Below are positions 11,726 through 23,969 of a stretch of 64,000 nucleotides of DNA, piece by piece. Both the position numbers and the translations under genes were made by a program. The notes below the pieces were generated by a model, which was given only the letters and a program-made list of their open reading frames with translations, was not told the origin of the DNA and made no database searches. Within the stretch, counting starts at the first letter, position 1. Each line of letters begins with the position of its first letter. Origin of the DNA: Euonymus europaeus (Eukaryota; Streptophyta; Magnoliopsida; Celastrales; Celastraceae); contig OY756970.1 in NCBI GenBank assembly GCA_963580455.1, positions 5,270,001-5,334,000 of the forward strand, in the 5' to 3' direction.

Positions 11726-11739
11726 CACCAAACGACCCC

Positions 11740-11835
11740 TAAGAGAATGCTCAAATTTTTTTTTTATGTGAAGCATTTAGGGATGGTTCAAGGTAAAAGC
11801 ACGTATTTTGACCTAAACTTTCGTACTGTCTAAAT
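11740..11835 (+). pseudogene. Decayed copia reverse transcriptase (right part)
   Basis: Directly after the Harbinger TAA duplication, the frame reads MLKFFFYVKHLGMVQ, which matches the place in copia RT after YVDD where MLS..FDMKDLGEA is usual. It continues the remnant that stops at 7107. After about 30 codons the similarity fades. Confidence 0.65.
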
Positions 11836-12410
11836 TTTTTTTTTGATCCATTCATATGGGGGATTATTGAAAATAGCTCATGAGTTTGATGATCAATCGT
11901 TGTTCAAAGTGTGGTGTATGTTTGTGTTGCAAAAGTCACACATTGAAAAACTAACAACTTGATTTCTAATTTATATGATATTGGGTTGCCTAAGGGCACC
12001 AAAACTTTTGTGATAAAGAGACTCTCTTCTTTAGGAGACTTGGGCTTGAAAAATACACGTGTATTCGTGCGCGTCGTCGCTGCCATTCTTCGAGTCAATG
12101 GGTCGGTCGGGCCCACTAACTAGATGAAGGGGTTGTATGATGGGGTGGTGTTCTTTTGTATGATAAAGCTAACTGTAAATTTAATTTTTAAAATTTTTAT
12201 TGGAAATATTTGTTGATTTTAATTCTATCATAATAATTTAATTATGCTGTTGTTAATTATATTTAAAAATAAAAAATACAGAAATGATTAAATTAATGTT
12301 AAAAATTTTAATATTTTTTTTAAAAATAATAAATGTAAAATTTATTTAAATATTTTTGCTAAATTATCTTTGAATTCGGACATAATTCATCAGTCGCAAA
12401 ACAAAAAACT
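11836..12410. other. No gene; AT-rich
   Basis: Apart from a short GC-rich patch (12060-12115), this is AT-rich sequence with no recognisable coding frame. Confidence 0.5.
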
Positions 12411-12583
12411 TTTGTACTTTACTAAGTAATTAAGTAAAAATATCAGCGACGGAAAATTCAATAGATAATGTATTTTATTACATATTTTTTTGTTTTTTGT
12501 ATTTTACTAAGTAATTAAGTAAAAATATCAGCGACAGAAAATTCAGTAGATAATTATATATTTTATTACATAATTTTTTAAAA
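12411..12583 (+). repeat. 85-bp tandem duplication with AGCGACGGAAAATTC motif
   Basis: Two copies, from 12411 and from 12496, share TTTACTAAGTAATTAAGTAA, then TATCAGCGACRGAAAATTCA. The same short motif returns, in both orientations, in the next 220 bp. Confidence 0.8.
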
Positions 12584-12599
12584 AAGAATATTAATTTTA

Positions 12600-12815
12600 T
12601 GATGGAATTTCCATCGCTAATATTTGTTTTTTCATGACGGAATTTTTTTTGTCATAAAATTCCGCAGCAAAAATAAATGTTACAAAATTTTATCGCAAAT
12701 TTTAGCGACGAAAAAAGTTTTGTCACAAATTCCCTCGCTAACTGGATTTACGACGGAAAATTCAATTTTCGGGACGGAATTTTCTGTTGGAAAAATCTAT
12801 TTTTGTTATAATGAC
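12600..12815. repeat. Cluster of CGACGGAATT / TCGCTAA motifs
   Basis: Short motifs such as GACGGAATTTT, TTAGCGACGAAAA and their complements CCATCGCTAAT and CCCTCGCTAACT alternate here. Such mixed-orientation subterminal motifs are common at the ends of CACTA- or Mutator-type plant transposons. I found no element boundary, so the class is open. Confidence 0.45.
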
Positions 12816-13680
12816 TATTTGATGGGGCAAATGATGTGCAAATCACTACTCGCCTTGAAGCATTAATATTCTTACAAATTCTTACAAATTTTGTTGCACA
12901 TCTTCAAATTTCAACCGTATTTACATCAACATACACCGCCTCTAATCAACCTCCAAACTATGCTCCACCAAGCCCCCGGTAGTCTTATACTTCTTAACAC
13001 ATCTCATATATTTTATTTTCTTGAAATTAAAGCTATTTCGGTTCAAAGATTGTACACAAGTTTCTATCAAAAAAGAGAGGATTGTACACAAGTCATGCTA
13101 TGGCTGACCCTTTTTAATTTTCCGCTTGAAATTAAATACCACATTAAATTCCTGTTGCATGTGCATATATAATTAAGACTCACATTAAATAACCTCTCTT
13201 GGACCCTTTTAAATAGTTGACTCAACAACTCTCCTTTACGTCATATTGCTAGCATTTGAGACGTGGGGGGTAACCTTCATGTCCTGTGTGTATCGCTACC
13301 AATGAAGCACACGTTTGCCTTGAACTAATTAATTGTCTTTATTATCTCCCCCATGTCTCAATGAGTCAGTATTTACAAATACTGAAATACATATATATAT
13401 ATACACACACACACACTAATTTGTTACAATATTTTAGTTCATTAGACACAGTCGGTGCGGGATAAGGGGGTCTGGAGCCAGTAGTGGTTATGTATGAATT
13501 GGAGGATTTGGGAATTTATATTTGCATGAAAACTATTTCTCACTGACTTCATTCCAAAACCCTCACACGAGTGCAGTGATAAATAACATATATTTTTGGA
13601 GCTCATAGTAGCCCATATGTGAACAATAAGTGTTCAATTTTAAGGAAAACAAATTAGTTAAACCCTAAAAGAGTCGTGTA
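12816..13680. other. No gene; AT/AC microsatellite at 13389-13416
   Basis: This is intergenic AT-rich DNA. The only definite feature is an AT then AC dinucleotide run at 13389-13416. Confidence 0.55.
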
Positions 13681-14185
13681 TATGGGGTCCATATCCTAGT
13701 TGCATGCAAAGTCTAACTTTGGATGCAAGCCACCAACCACCAGCAACCAGCCACCAGCGACCAGTATGTTCAGATTGCCACCAACCACCATTGCTACAAT
13801 ATTCAACCATTACTGCAGCCGCCCAAGTTTTGTCAAAAACATCACCTAACACTTGCCTAATTTCTGTGTTTTATTAGGCTGTGAGTTTCCTGTATATAGG
13901 TGTGGTAGTGTGAGATGGCGGTGCAGATGAGAGAAGAAAGAAAAGAAAATACAGAGTGTGTATTGTAGAGAGAGAAAGTGAACACATAGTGTTCGGGTGA
14001 GTTAAATCGGAGTTCTGAGCGAGAAGTGATCTCCTCCTCCTCCTCCTATTGTAATATCTCTTGAAATAGTAGAGTTTTCTCTCTCCTATGGACGTACGTC
14101 GTTAGTGACCGAACCACGTATATCTCGGTATTTCTTTCATTTTTGTTTTTCGTTGTTAAGTCAGATTGATCTGGTATCCTCAACA
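13681..14185 (+). repeat. 5' LTR of the Tnt1-like element
   Basis: It starts TATGGGGTCC (TG in the other copy) and ends CCTCAACA before the primer binding site. TATATAGG near 13893 is a likely TATA box. A run of CTC triplets at 14032-14046 lies in the presumed leader. Confidence 0.85.
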
Positions 14186-14187
14186 AG

Positions 14188-14200
14188 TGGTATCAGAGGC
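14188..14200 (+). promoter_or_regulatory. Primer binding site (initiator-Met tRNA type)
   Basis: TGGTATCAGAGGC begins 2 bp after the LTR. It matches the 3' end complement of plant initiator methionine tRNA (TGGTATCAGAGC) except for one extra base. It would prime minus-strand cDNA synthesis. Confidence 0.85.
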
Positions 14201-14710
14201 AGGTTCATATTTTCAGCAACCGAAAATCATCCCAGAGAGAAAAATAGCAACTTTTTTGCTCTCGGGTCAATTTTTCGACTTCAACGAAATCACGTTTTGA
14301 ACACATCTGGGTGTTCCTCATTACCATACGAGTCTCCTAGTTCACAAATCATCGAAATTTTGAGGTACTATTCATGTTTCTAGAGGTTGAAGACGAAGTG
14401 ATGTCAGCATGATGTCAAAGTGACGTCATCTGCCACATCAGCGCACAGTCAGCACATGTGCCACGTCAGCAGACGCATCATCAAACGGTGTTAGTTGACT
14501 GTCAGTTGACCGTTAGTCAACAGTTAAGTCCGGTTTGAGTTGCAGAAACTTTGACCGGCTGGTTCAGTATTTTTCGGACCGATTTTTCGAAAGGTCAGAT
14601 TGATTTCAAGGTTTTCGACCCTTCCGGATGCAACCGTGCTATCGGTTTTGCGAGATTCCACTCCAAAATTTCGGTGTTGCCCGGTTTAGCTTGAAACAGA
14701 AACTTTTTCG

Positions 14711-17700
14711 ATGGAAGCTTCTACATCAGAGTCATTGGGAACCATGATGAAGTTGACTCCTACAAATTATGTACTATGGAAACCTCGGATGGAGGATTTC
14801 CTGAATTGTAGAGATCTGGCAGATCCCTTGGAGAATGAAGGGAAGAAGCCGGATGAAATTAAAGATGTGGAATGGACGAAGAAAAACAAGAAGATGATCG
14901 GTCAAATCTGAAATTGGATCGATCATAGTGTTTTTCACCATGTTGCATAAGAAACAAGTACATATGATCTCTGGAAGAAGCTGGAGAACATGTACCAAGC
15001 CAAGACTGCTCGGAATAAAGCTCTCTTGGTTAGACGCCTTGTCAATTTGAAATTGAAAAATGGTACTTTTGTAGCTGAGCACACCAATGAGTTTCAGAAT
15101 TTGGTGAATCGGCTTGTAGCTGTTAAGTTCATTCTTAAAGATGAAGATCAAGCCCTACTACTTCTCTGTTCCTTACCAGACAGTTGGGAGACGCTGGTGG
15201 TCTCCCTCAGTACTTCTGCACCCGGAGGCAAACTTACCATGGAAATGGTCTCCGATGCTTTATTCAACGAGGAGTCTCGAAGAAATGAATTGGGCATAGA
15301 CCAATCTCATGCCCTTGTTACTGAAAGCAGAGGACGGCCTTAGGGGAGAGGCAGGAGTAGAGGAATGAGTAAAAGCCAAGGACGAAACCAGGATCATGGA
15401 AAGTCCACCGACGGCAAGAGACAGCAAAAAGGCAAGTACAAATGTTACCACTGTGGCATTGAGGGCCACATAAAGAAGAATTGCTGAAAGTTACAACGGG
15501 AGAAAGGTCAGAATAGCTCTGAGTCAAAGAATGAAAGTGGTGAAACTCTAGTCACAATTTTGGAGGATGTAGCACTACTCTCTTGCAATGAAGATACATG
15601 TTTACATGCAGCAAGCCACGATCCTGAGTGGGTGATCGACACTGTTGCATCGCACCACGCCATTCCACAAAGTGATTTCTTCACTTCGTACAAAACCGGT
15701 GATTTTGGTACAGTGAAGATGGGCAACGATAGTTTTGCCAAGATTGTGGCCATTGGTGATATGCATGTCAAGACAAATCTTGGATGTGCTATGGTGTTGA
15801 AGGACGTCCGACACGTCCCAGACCTCTGGTTCAATCACATTGCTGTGAATGCTCTTGATAAATAGGGCTATCACAATCATTTATGCAATGGCACCTAGAA
15901 GTTGACGAAAGGTGCTTTGACTTATGCTAGAGGACATATTTGTGGCACATTGTATAGAACACAAGCCAAAGTATGTTCAGAAAGCATTAATGCTGTAGAG
16001 GAAGAGACTTCTCCAAATCTATGGCACAAGAGACTCGGTCACATGGGAGAAAAGAGGTTGTCCACCCTATCAAAGAAGGCACTCATCAAAGCGTCTAAAG
16101 ATATTCCGCTGAACCCATGTGATCATTGTTTATTCGGGAAGCAGCACAGAGTCTCATTCAATACATCTTCCACGAAAAGGTCAGAGTTGCTGAGTTTGGT
16201 ACACTCTGATGTCTGTGGTCCTCTAGAAGAAGAGTCTTTGGGAGGTAACAAATATTTCCTGACCTTTATTGATGATGTTTCAAGGAAGGTGTAGGTATAT
16301 TTTCTCAAAACCAAGGATCAGGTGTTCGAGAATTTCAAGAATTTTCACGTTATGGTGGAAAGGGAGACCGGAAAGAAGTTGAAGTGTCTCCGATCAGATA
16401 ATGGAGGTGAGTATGTTTCCAGGGAGTTTGAAACATACTATGCTAAACTCGGTATTCGGCATGAGAAGACGGTCCCACGTACCCCACAACATAATGGTGT
16501 AGCCGAGAGGATGAATCGAACCATTAAGGAACGAGCAAGGTGCATTCTCAATATGGCAAAGCTACCAAAGTCATTCTGGGGTGAAGTAGTTCGTGTGGCT
16601 TGTTACTTGATCAACAGATCATCGTCAGCACCGTTGAATTTCGAAATTCCGAAGAAGGTGTGATCTAGAAGAAATATTTCTTACTCTCACTTGAGAGTAT
16701 TTGGGTGCAAAGCTTTTGCACATGTATCCAAAGAGCAGAGACAGAAGCTTGACAGCAGATCCACTCCTTGCATTTTCATCGGATATGGAGATGATGAATT
16801 CAGATATAGACTGTGGGAACCAACTGATAAGAAGGTTATCAGAAGCAGAGATATTATGTTCCACGAGAATGAAGTGTTTGAAGACTTGGACAAATCCACC
16901 TAGTCTACTGTTCCTAGTGTTGCAAACACTATCCCAGATACTGAACCAGTTATTCCTGCAGATAATGATGAATTGCAGGAGGAAGATCTAGAAGAATATC
17001 ACACAGAAGGTGTTAAGCAAAGGGAGCCACAACCTCCTCCTCCAGAAGCTGCAGAACCAGCACAACCTCTTCCAGTTGAAGCACCTCAACCAGAAAGATC
17101 TCTAAGGGGTCGTACTCTGATTCCGTCAAGAAGATATCCGGATTCATACTATATTATGCTTACTGATGAGGGGGAGCCAGAGAGCTTTCAAGAAGCTCAC
17201 ACTCATGCTGAAAGTAGTGAGTGGATGCAAGCTATGCAAGAAGAGATGAATTCCTTGCAGAAAAATCAAACTTATGAGTTGGTGAAACTTCCTAAAGGGA
17301 AGAAAGCGTTGCAGAACAAATGGGTGTCCAAGCTGAAGAAAGATGGCAGCGGAAAGCTTGTGAAGTACAAAGCTCGGTTAGTCGTCAAAAGATTTCAACA
17401 AAAGAAAGGAGTTGACTTTGACAAGATTTTTTCACCAGTAGTGAAGATGACATCCATCTGAGTCGTACTTGGGTTAGTAGCAAGTATGAATCTAGAGCTT
17501 GAGCAAATGGATGTAAAGACAACATTTCTCCATGGTGATTTGGATGAAGAAATTTACATGGTGCAGCCAGAAGGCTTCGAAGTTCCTAAGAAGAAACACT
17601 TGGTCTGTAAACTACAAAAAAGTCTCTACGGCCTTAAGCAAGTGCCGAGAGAGTGGTACATAAAGTTTGACTCATTCATGATGGGTCATGGTTACAAAAG

Positions 17701-18731
17701 GTCTGCAGCAGACCAATGTGTTTATGTCCAAAAGTTCCTAGACGGTAATTTTGTGATATTACTGCTCTATGTGGATGATATGTTAATTGTTGGCCAGGAT
17801 GTAGCCATGATTAACAGTTTGAAAGCCCGGCTATCCCAATTCTTCGACATGAAGGACTTAGGTCCAGCTCAACAGATACTGGGTATGAAGATTGTTTGTG
17901 ACAGGAAAGCCAAGAAATTGTGGCTGTCACAAGAAACGTATGTTAAATGGGTGCTTGAAAGGTTTAACATGAAGAATGCAAAGTCGGTTACCACTCCACT
18001 AGGTAACCATTTCCAGCTGAGCAAGAAATCTTGTCCCTTTTCAGAGAAGGAGGTTGAAGAGATGGAAGCAGTCCCTTACTCTTCAGCAGTTGGTAGCCTG
18101 ATGTACGCAATGGTGTGTACAAGACCGGATATTGCTTACGCTATTGCTGTTGTGAGCAGATTCCTTTCCAATCCAGGGAAGGAACATTGGGAGGGTGTTA
18201 AATGGATTCTCAGGTACCTAAAGGGTACGTCAAAGCTATGCTTGTGCTTTAGGGGAGCAGATCCAGTTCTGGATGGCTATACTGATTCAGATATGGCCGG
18301 TGATCTTGACAGTAGGAAATCTACTTCAGGGTATGTTTTCACTTTTGCAGGGGGAGCTGTTTCATGGCAGTCCAAACTGCAAGTGTGTTGCTTTATCTAC
18401 AACAGAAGCAGAGTATATTGCTGCAGCAGAAGCTGGTAAAGAAATGTTGTGGTTGAAGCGGTTTCTCCAGGAACTGGGTATTAATTAGGAGGAATACAGG
18501 GTACGTTGTGACAGTCAGAGTGCTCTAGACTTGAGCAAGAACTCCATGTACCATTCCCGCACAAAGCATATTGATATTCGCTATCACTGGATACGCGAAG
18601 TGATTGAAGAACAGTTGTTGAAATTGGTGAAAATTCACACTGATAAGAATCCAGCAAACATGTTAACAAAGGTGGTTACTCGCAAAAAACTTGAGCTATG
18701 TCGGGGCATAGCCGGGATGGATAGTAATTGA
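14711..18731 (+). pseudogene. Broken copia gag-pol polyprotein, Tnt1/Tork-like
   Basis: The domains come in normal order. Gag (14711-15540) includes a zinc knuckle, CYHCGIEGHIKKNC. The protease region, near 15630, reads WVIDTVASHH where DSGA is usual, so the active site has lost its glycine. Integrase (16015-16660) has HKRLGH, RSDNGGEY and NGVAERMNRT. RT (17220-17880) has LLLYVDDMLIVG. RNase H (18270-18720) has DSDMAGD and TTEAEYIAA. Stops occur near 14909, 14949, 15341, 15485, 15863, 16292, 16661, 16901 and 17459, and a frameshift lies near 18380. It cannot make a full polyprotein. Confidence 0.92.
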
Positions 18732-18778
18732 AGATCGATGAGTTGTGTTCTCCTCCTATGTGCATGGAGGGGGAGAAT

Positions 18779-19160
18779 TGTGGGGTCCATACCCTAGTTG
18801 CATGCAAAGTCTAACTTTGCATGCAAGCCACCAACCACCAGCAACTAGCCACCAGCGACCAGCATGTTTAGATTGTCACCAACCACCATTGCTACGGTAT
18901 TCAACCATTACTACAGCCGCCTAAGTTTTGTCAAAAACATCACCTAACACTTGCCTAATTTCTGTGTTTTATTAGGCTGTGAGTTTCCTATATATAGGTG
19001 TGGTAGTGTGAGATGGTGGTGCAGATGAGAGAAGAAAGAAAAAGGAAAATACAGAGTGTGTATTGTAGAGAGAGAAAGTGAACACGTAGTGTTCGGTTGA
19101 GTTGAGTCGGAGTTCTGAGCGAGTGGTTATCTCCTCCTCCTCCTCCTGTTGTAATATTTC
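18779..19160 (+). repeat. 3' LTR of the Tnt1-like element, truncated
   Basis: It starts TGTGGGGTCC just after the purine tract GGAGGGGGAGAAT (18766-18778). Similarity to the 5' LTR stops near GTAATATTTC (19160), about 125 bp short of a full LTR. Confidence 0.85.
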
Positions 19161-21907
19161 ATATTGTAACCTAAATAATAAGTGTTGAATCCCAAGAGAA
19201 CTTTTTGTATTTTTATGCAAAACAATTAGGATAAGTGAGAGAATTTTTGAAATTTAAAAATTGAGTTTAATAAAAAATTAATTGGTTTCATTAATTTTTT
19301 TTTCTAAAATCATAATAAATGAAATATATATATAAACAATTTTAGCCACAGATTTTTAAGTTTATCTTCAAAACTAAAAAATTAGCAAAATCTACGGTCT
19401 AACTTACTTTTAACTTAAAGTTCATATTTGTTATGATTGTTTTTAAAATAATTTAGCTATTTTTCAAAAATTTGCATGATAAAATACATATTATCCATTA
19501 ATTTTCAAAAAATATTATGATTATATGATGCATAAAAAAGGATACATTGGTCCCAATCCATAGATTTAACATTTAAAAATAGTATTTTTCTTCAAAAGAG
19601 ATAAATAAATAAAGAAAATCATACTAGTGGTGGAGATTCGTTAATAACTCCAAACCATATTATCTAAACATCATTTTCCTCAGTTTAGGGAACAAAATAT
19701 GGAAAAATAGTTAAAATAGGTTTGTATCATATTACTTAGAGTTCTCTATCTTAAGTAATAGTTATAGTGGTTTCATACATTTAGTTAATAAACAAACTTT
19801 GAGAAAACTTTATTATTTAATTTAATTGTCACATTTATTCAATAGAAACAAGTCCAACCTAGTTCAATAAAATCAAGTCCATAGACAAGTTCTTTTAACG
19901 TTGATCTCATATATTAACACTAAATCCTTGGGTGTTGATCTCATTTATATACTGAGATTATATTTTAATTTTTTAGTATATTTTGAAAATTATACTGTGA
20001 TTTTTCAGTATATTTTAAGAATTATACTCAAAATTTCAATATATTTTATGTATTTATAACAAGTTATTTTGATTATTAATCAAATTTTCTTATCATCGAA
20101 GAAGGTTAAGTCAAAGTTAAATAGATTGAGAACAAAATACATGTCCAAATATTTTGACCAAAAAATCGACCTCAACCTAAAATAATTTTTGGATTTGAAA
20201 TAGTGACTTGACTCATTCATTATTTTGATAAAGCAAAAAAAAAAAAAAAATTGGATTAGACCTCTCAATGTCTCTCATAATTTTCAAACAAACATATCTA
20301 GTTATCTACCATTCATATCACTATATTACATGTGATAGTATCGAAAATTAATAAGTCAAAAGTTCGAAAACTATCTCTCCTATATATTTTTGTTTTGAAG
20401 CAGTGCTAATACAATAGTGTTAATGTCGTTGTTCGTGAAACTGCAAGCCTATCAACATGAAGCTCGACCTTCTTTACCTGACGTTGTTCCGCTATGATCA
20501 AATCTCGTCTGTCATTTTTATTGCTCCATTATAAAATTAAATTCTAGCAAGAAAATGGGAAGAAGAAACTAAGTTCTGATTTACATTCTCTACAAACTTT
20601 TGGTAAATGTTTTCACTTCTTTCCCCCCCACCTTAAGCTTTGGACTGACAATTGCACGCTTTGTAAGACTTTCTATTTTGGATCAATTCTGTAGGGTTAA
20701 TTATTTCGATCGAATTAATCTAATTATTTTGTATTTTGGTTATTGTGGTGGCTGTATTAATTGTTGAAAAATATTTTACGTCAGCTTGGTCATAAGTTGT
20801 TCTTTTCGTCTTCTAATGAATTATTAGAATTCTAAGCCTCCATTGTATTAACATGATTATGCAAGCGAAGTTTTTTCACATTAATTTTGACTTATTTGTT
20901 TGTCAAGGGAAAAACCTTACAGCCTTTGGGTGGAGAATAATATTATGTAATATGACAATTTATTGCATTCAACTTTTAATAAATGCAAACAATGTTAATT
21001 TTTCTCCTTTAAAAAAATATTATTAATTAATTATGAACTTAATTGACTAAATTTTATAGACCTATGAATATCTTGGGCTATAAGATTAATAACTGTCCTC
21101 CTTGGTTGGTCACAAGATTATTTTTAAGTATTCATCAAACATTAAAAGTCTAAAATCAAATAAATGTTCAACATATTGATTAATACGATAGAATAATTAA
21201 TAAAAATAGATAAGTTCTCAAAATATGACAACATATTATTGTCCCCTCAAACATATATAGTTGTCAATGCATGCGCAATAGTGATGTGGGCATTTTAGTC
21301 AAATCACATGAACATTATCCACTGTATATATCCATAGCAGAGCCCCAGTTTGTGCACTTCAACGCGCCAATAGAGAGAACAAGTGGAAATTCTCGACTGA
21401 TCGAGGGAGTCACAGACGTCTTCACCGATTTAATTATTAGGATAACATGCACATTAATTATTATATATATCTCATAAAAATATTATGATATATAGGGAAA
21501 GACCAATTTTTCTTGAGTAACCGAGATAAATTTGCCGTTTGAACATACCGCAATTGCATGGGTTCATACTTGCTGTAGCCTAGCTTTCTCAGCTAATTTC
21601 AGCATGCTTTTGCGGATATATCATTACGAATGTCATTTCTGGCATGGTGCAACTTGTGTTTTAATTTTATTGACAACTTCCGAAGTTCCTCAACAGCGAA
21701 GTTTGCTTCCATGGGAAATGCCGAATTTTTGACATCTTACACCAAATAGAGAAAAACAACAGTGGGGGATTCTGCTAAGAACATACAATTCGGAATTGGC
21801 ATGGCCTTGGGCCCTGAAGAAGGTAATTAGATTACAGAATCTAAAAAAGAAAAATTAAACTAAGCACTGCAGCAGGACGTAGCACTGTATGTAAGAAATG
21901 GATATAG
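19161..21907. other. Intergenic, no gene recognised
   Basis: This is 2.7 kb of AT-rich DNA downstream of the sucrose transporter gene. Short open frames (for example 21271-21477) have no recognisable features. The 3' untranslated region of the transporter is expected just below 21908, but I see no clear AATAAA signal. Confidence 0.5.
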
Positions 21908-22147
21908 CTAGTGACCGCCGCCGCCACCGAGGACCATGTTGTTTTGAAGAATAGTGGATGGCGGTGGATTTGGGAGCATGAAGAGAGCAAGAATTGCACT
22001 AACCGCAGCAGCCGCAGCTCCCAACACAAACGCCGGTAAGTTACTTTCCTTGAATGCTGCATCCAAAGGTCCACTCACTAACGACACCAGCATCTGTTGC
22101 AACTCATTTAATTACCACATCAACATCAACTATACGTATATAACACA

Positions 22148-22183
<36 letters not shown>

Positions 22184-23828
22184 CATGCATGTGTGTTCAT
22201 TCAATTACCTGTGGTATCACTATGGCAACATTTAACAGCCCCAGAGAAAGCCCTGTTTTAAGATCAATGAAGAACATATCATCATATATTGTGCTCAGTT
22301 TGTCAGTACATGACATATTGGGTCAAACTTTTAACTTTACCTTGCCCGGCATTACTAGAAGATTCAGAACTAGAACAGTAGATCGATGCCATTGCAAACG
22401 GCACACTGTAAGTGACCTAAACAAAGCAAACAACAATTTGCAGTTAAGCCTTTCTAGGCATGTTTTTTTCTAAGAACTATAGCATTAAGTTTCGTTTGCC
22501 CGATAGCCCGGGATCCGGCCCGGTGCAATGACAGTTAAGTTGGAGTTAGAAAGGCAGCCTCAATTGTTTGAGAATAAAATTAGACTCACCGCCAGAGGAA
22601 CACCCAAAGCAGAGAAGAGACCCAAAGCGGCTCCCTTGATAGAATTGGGAGGATTCTTCAAGGGCAGGTTTCCGTGATGAAGCCTCCTCCAACCCTCCGC
22701 AACCTTGGTAACCCAAACCGTCCCAATCAAACAAACTGCCAAAACGAAATTCACACCACCCCACAACCTCTTCACTCCCCCTACCAAGTTGGACATGGGC
22801 ACAATAGCCACCGAAGCCACAGCCAACACCACCGAGTTCAACATCAACCCCAACGACCCCTTACGCACGCCCCTATTGTACAGCATCTTCTGCTCTGAAT
22901 TCCCGTCCACTTTTCCGCCGTAAACCTCCTTCCCCATCCAATCAGTATCGTACAGAACCCACGGAAACCACGCTATCCAGTTGAAGCAAGTAACCAACAA
23001 CAGAGTCCACATCGGCCTTGATAATCCCTTGAATGCAGACACTAATTGCCCTAACAATGGTGCTGCTTTCCTCGATTCACCGTCGGTTCTACGTTTTTCG
23101 TCTTCTCCGCTCCATTTTTGCTCCTTCACTGACAGAACCGCCACCGTAGTTACTACTGTGAGCATGATAATGTCCAAGAAGAAGCACGATTTCAAATTCG
23201 CACACGAAACATCACACGCCATTGTTCGTGAAAACGGGAATAGTTTGTATAATCGCCCGCTGGAACCGGCTGCGTATCCGAGAACATTCCCGACCGCCAT
23301 GAAGAAGGAGAATATCGCGTTCGAATTCCTCATCATTTGGTGATTCTCACCGGATAGATCTGCCAACAGAGCCCGGCATGGCCCCTGCAACATGTTGTTC
23401 GACACATCCAAGATCCAGAACCCGATCACGAACACCGCGACGGCTCTAGGTTTCACGGGGTGTTTTAGACTGTCGCCGGCTAGGTAGCCAATGTCGGCTG
23501 CGAAACCAATTAGGAGGACGGCGAGGACGATAAAAATAGCTCCGGCGACAATAAAGGGGCGGCGGCGGCCGAAGCGGGAGGTGCAGTGGTCGCTACGGAA
23601 GCCCACAGTGGGCTGGACTATGAGGCCGGATAATGGGCCGCAAAGCCAGATGAAGTTAGAGGCCGCATGAGGAACACCGAGTTGTTGCGAGTACGGAGTC
23701 AGTAGAGAGAGCTGTATGGCCCAGCCGAACTGGACTCCTGCAGCGATTGAGGCCACAGTGACGATCTTCCAGATTGGTGTTCCGTCCGGCCCATTTGAAG
23801 AAACAACCTCAAGCGATCCGTTCTCCAT
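21908..23828 (-). CDS. SUC: Sucrose transporter (SUC/SUT, H+/sucrose symporter), four exons
   Basis: This is a plasma-membrane proton/sucrose symporter of the GPH/MFS family, used in phloem loading and sink uptake. Exons on the minus strand are 23828-22590, 22416-22341, 22252-22209 and 22093-21908. All introns are GT-AG and phases agree, giving 514 residues, normal for the family. Twelve membrane helices fit the hydrophobic pattern, with N and C termini inside. Near residue 55 the conserved GVPH histidine is present, followed by FIWLCGP; the loop after helix 2 has SRFGRRRP. A central cytoplasmic loop with KEQKWSGEDEKRR splits the two six-helix halves. Late exons give the family phrases AGQGLSLG, NVAIVIPQ and LPAFVLGAAAAAVS. 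It fits the dicot SUT1 (type I) clade rather than SUC3 or SUC4, which have different lengths and loops. No defect was seen. Confidence 0.93.
22150..22181. repeat. (AT)n microsatellite in a SUC intron
   Basis: An uninterrupted AT dinucleotide run lies in the third intron, about 55 bp from the final exon. It is likely length-polymorphic. Confidence 0.9.
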
Positions 23829-23918
23829 GAAAGAAACTCTCTTAGTTTAATTACACAGCATTTGCAGTCTCAAACTATGTAGCAAAGTTGCAGTGAAGTT
23901 GAAGGAGCAGTTTGAATA

Positions 23919-23926
23919 TATTTATA
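23919..23926 (-). promoter_or_regulatory. TATA box of the SUC gene
   Basis: On the minus strand TATAAATA lies about 90 bp upstream of the ATG at 23828, giving a predicted leader of some 55-60 nt. Confidence 0.6.
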
Positions 23927-23930
23927 CTCA

Positions 23931-23969
23931 GAGGGAGAGGGAGAGGGAGAGGGAGAGGGAAGGGAGAGT
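23931..23969. repeat. GGGAGA repeat just upstream of the SUC TATA box
   Basis: Five or so GAGGGA/GGGAGA units lie directly upstream of the TATA box (CT-rich on the coding strand). GA/CT tracts are frequent core-promoter elements in plants; a role here is inferred from position. Confidence 0.7.

Larger units (their letters stand above)
7108..11739 (+). mobile_element. Complete PIF/Harbinger DNA transposon
   Basis: The left end is GGTGTCGTTTGGTTATGAGA. The right end, read on the other strand, is GGGGTCGTTTGGTGTTGAGA. These terminal inverted repeats match at 17 of 20 positions. A 3-bp TAA target duplication flanks the element (7105-7107 and 11740-11742), the size and sequence expected for PIF/Harbinger. 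The element is 4632 bp. It carries two same-strand spliced genes, a DDE transposase (8373-9776) and a Myb/SANT-like protein (10144-11240), the two proteins such elements need to move. Both are open with sensible splice sites. A 229-bp duplication lies near the left end and CATTCTC-type repeats near the right end. It interrupts a copia RT. Confidence 0.92.
13681..19160 (+). mobile_element. Tnt1-like Ty1/copia retrotransposon, inactive
   Basis: Two related LTRs (13681-14185 and 18779-19160) enclose a primer binding site, a broken gag-pol and a polypurine tract. By eye the LTRs differ at some 20-25 places over about 380 bp, so the insertion is much older than the copia element at 55805. The right LTR lacks its last ~125 bp, and the left LTR begins TA instead of TG. 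I found no target duplication, consistent with loss of the right end. Confidence 0.9.

Noticed and set aside
22674..23343. Plus-strand open frames opposite the sucrose transporter
   Set aside because: They are antisense shadows of the well-supported minus-strand exon 1.
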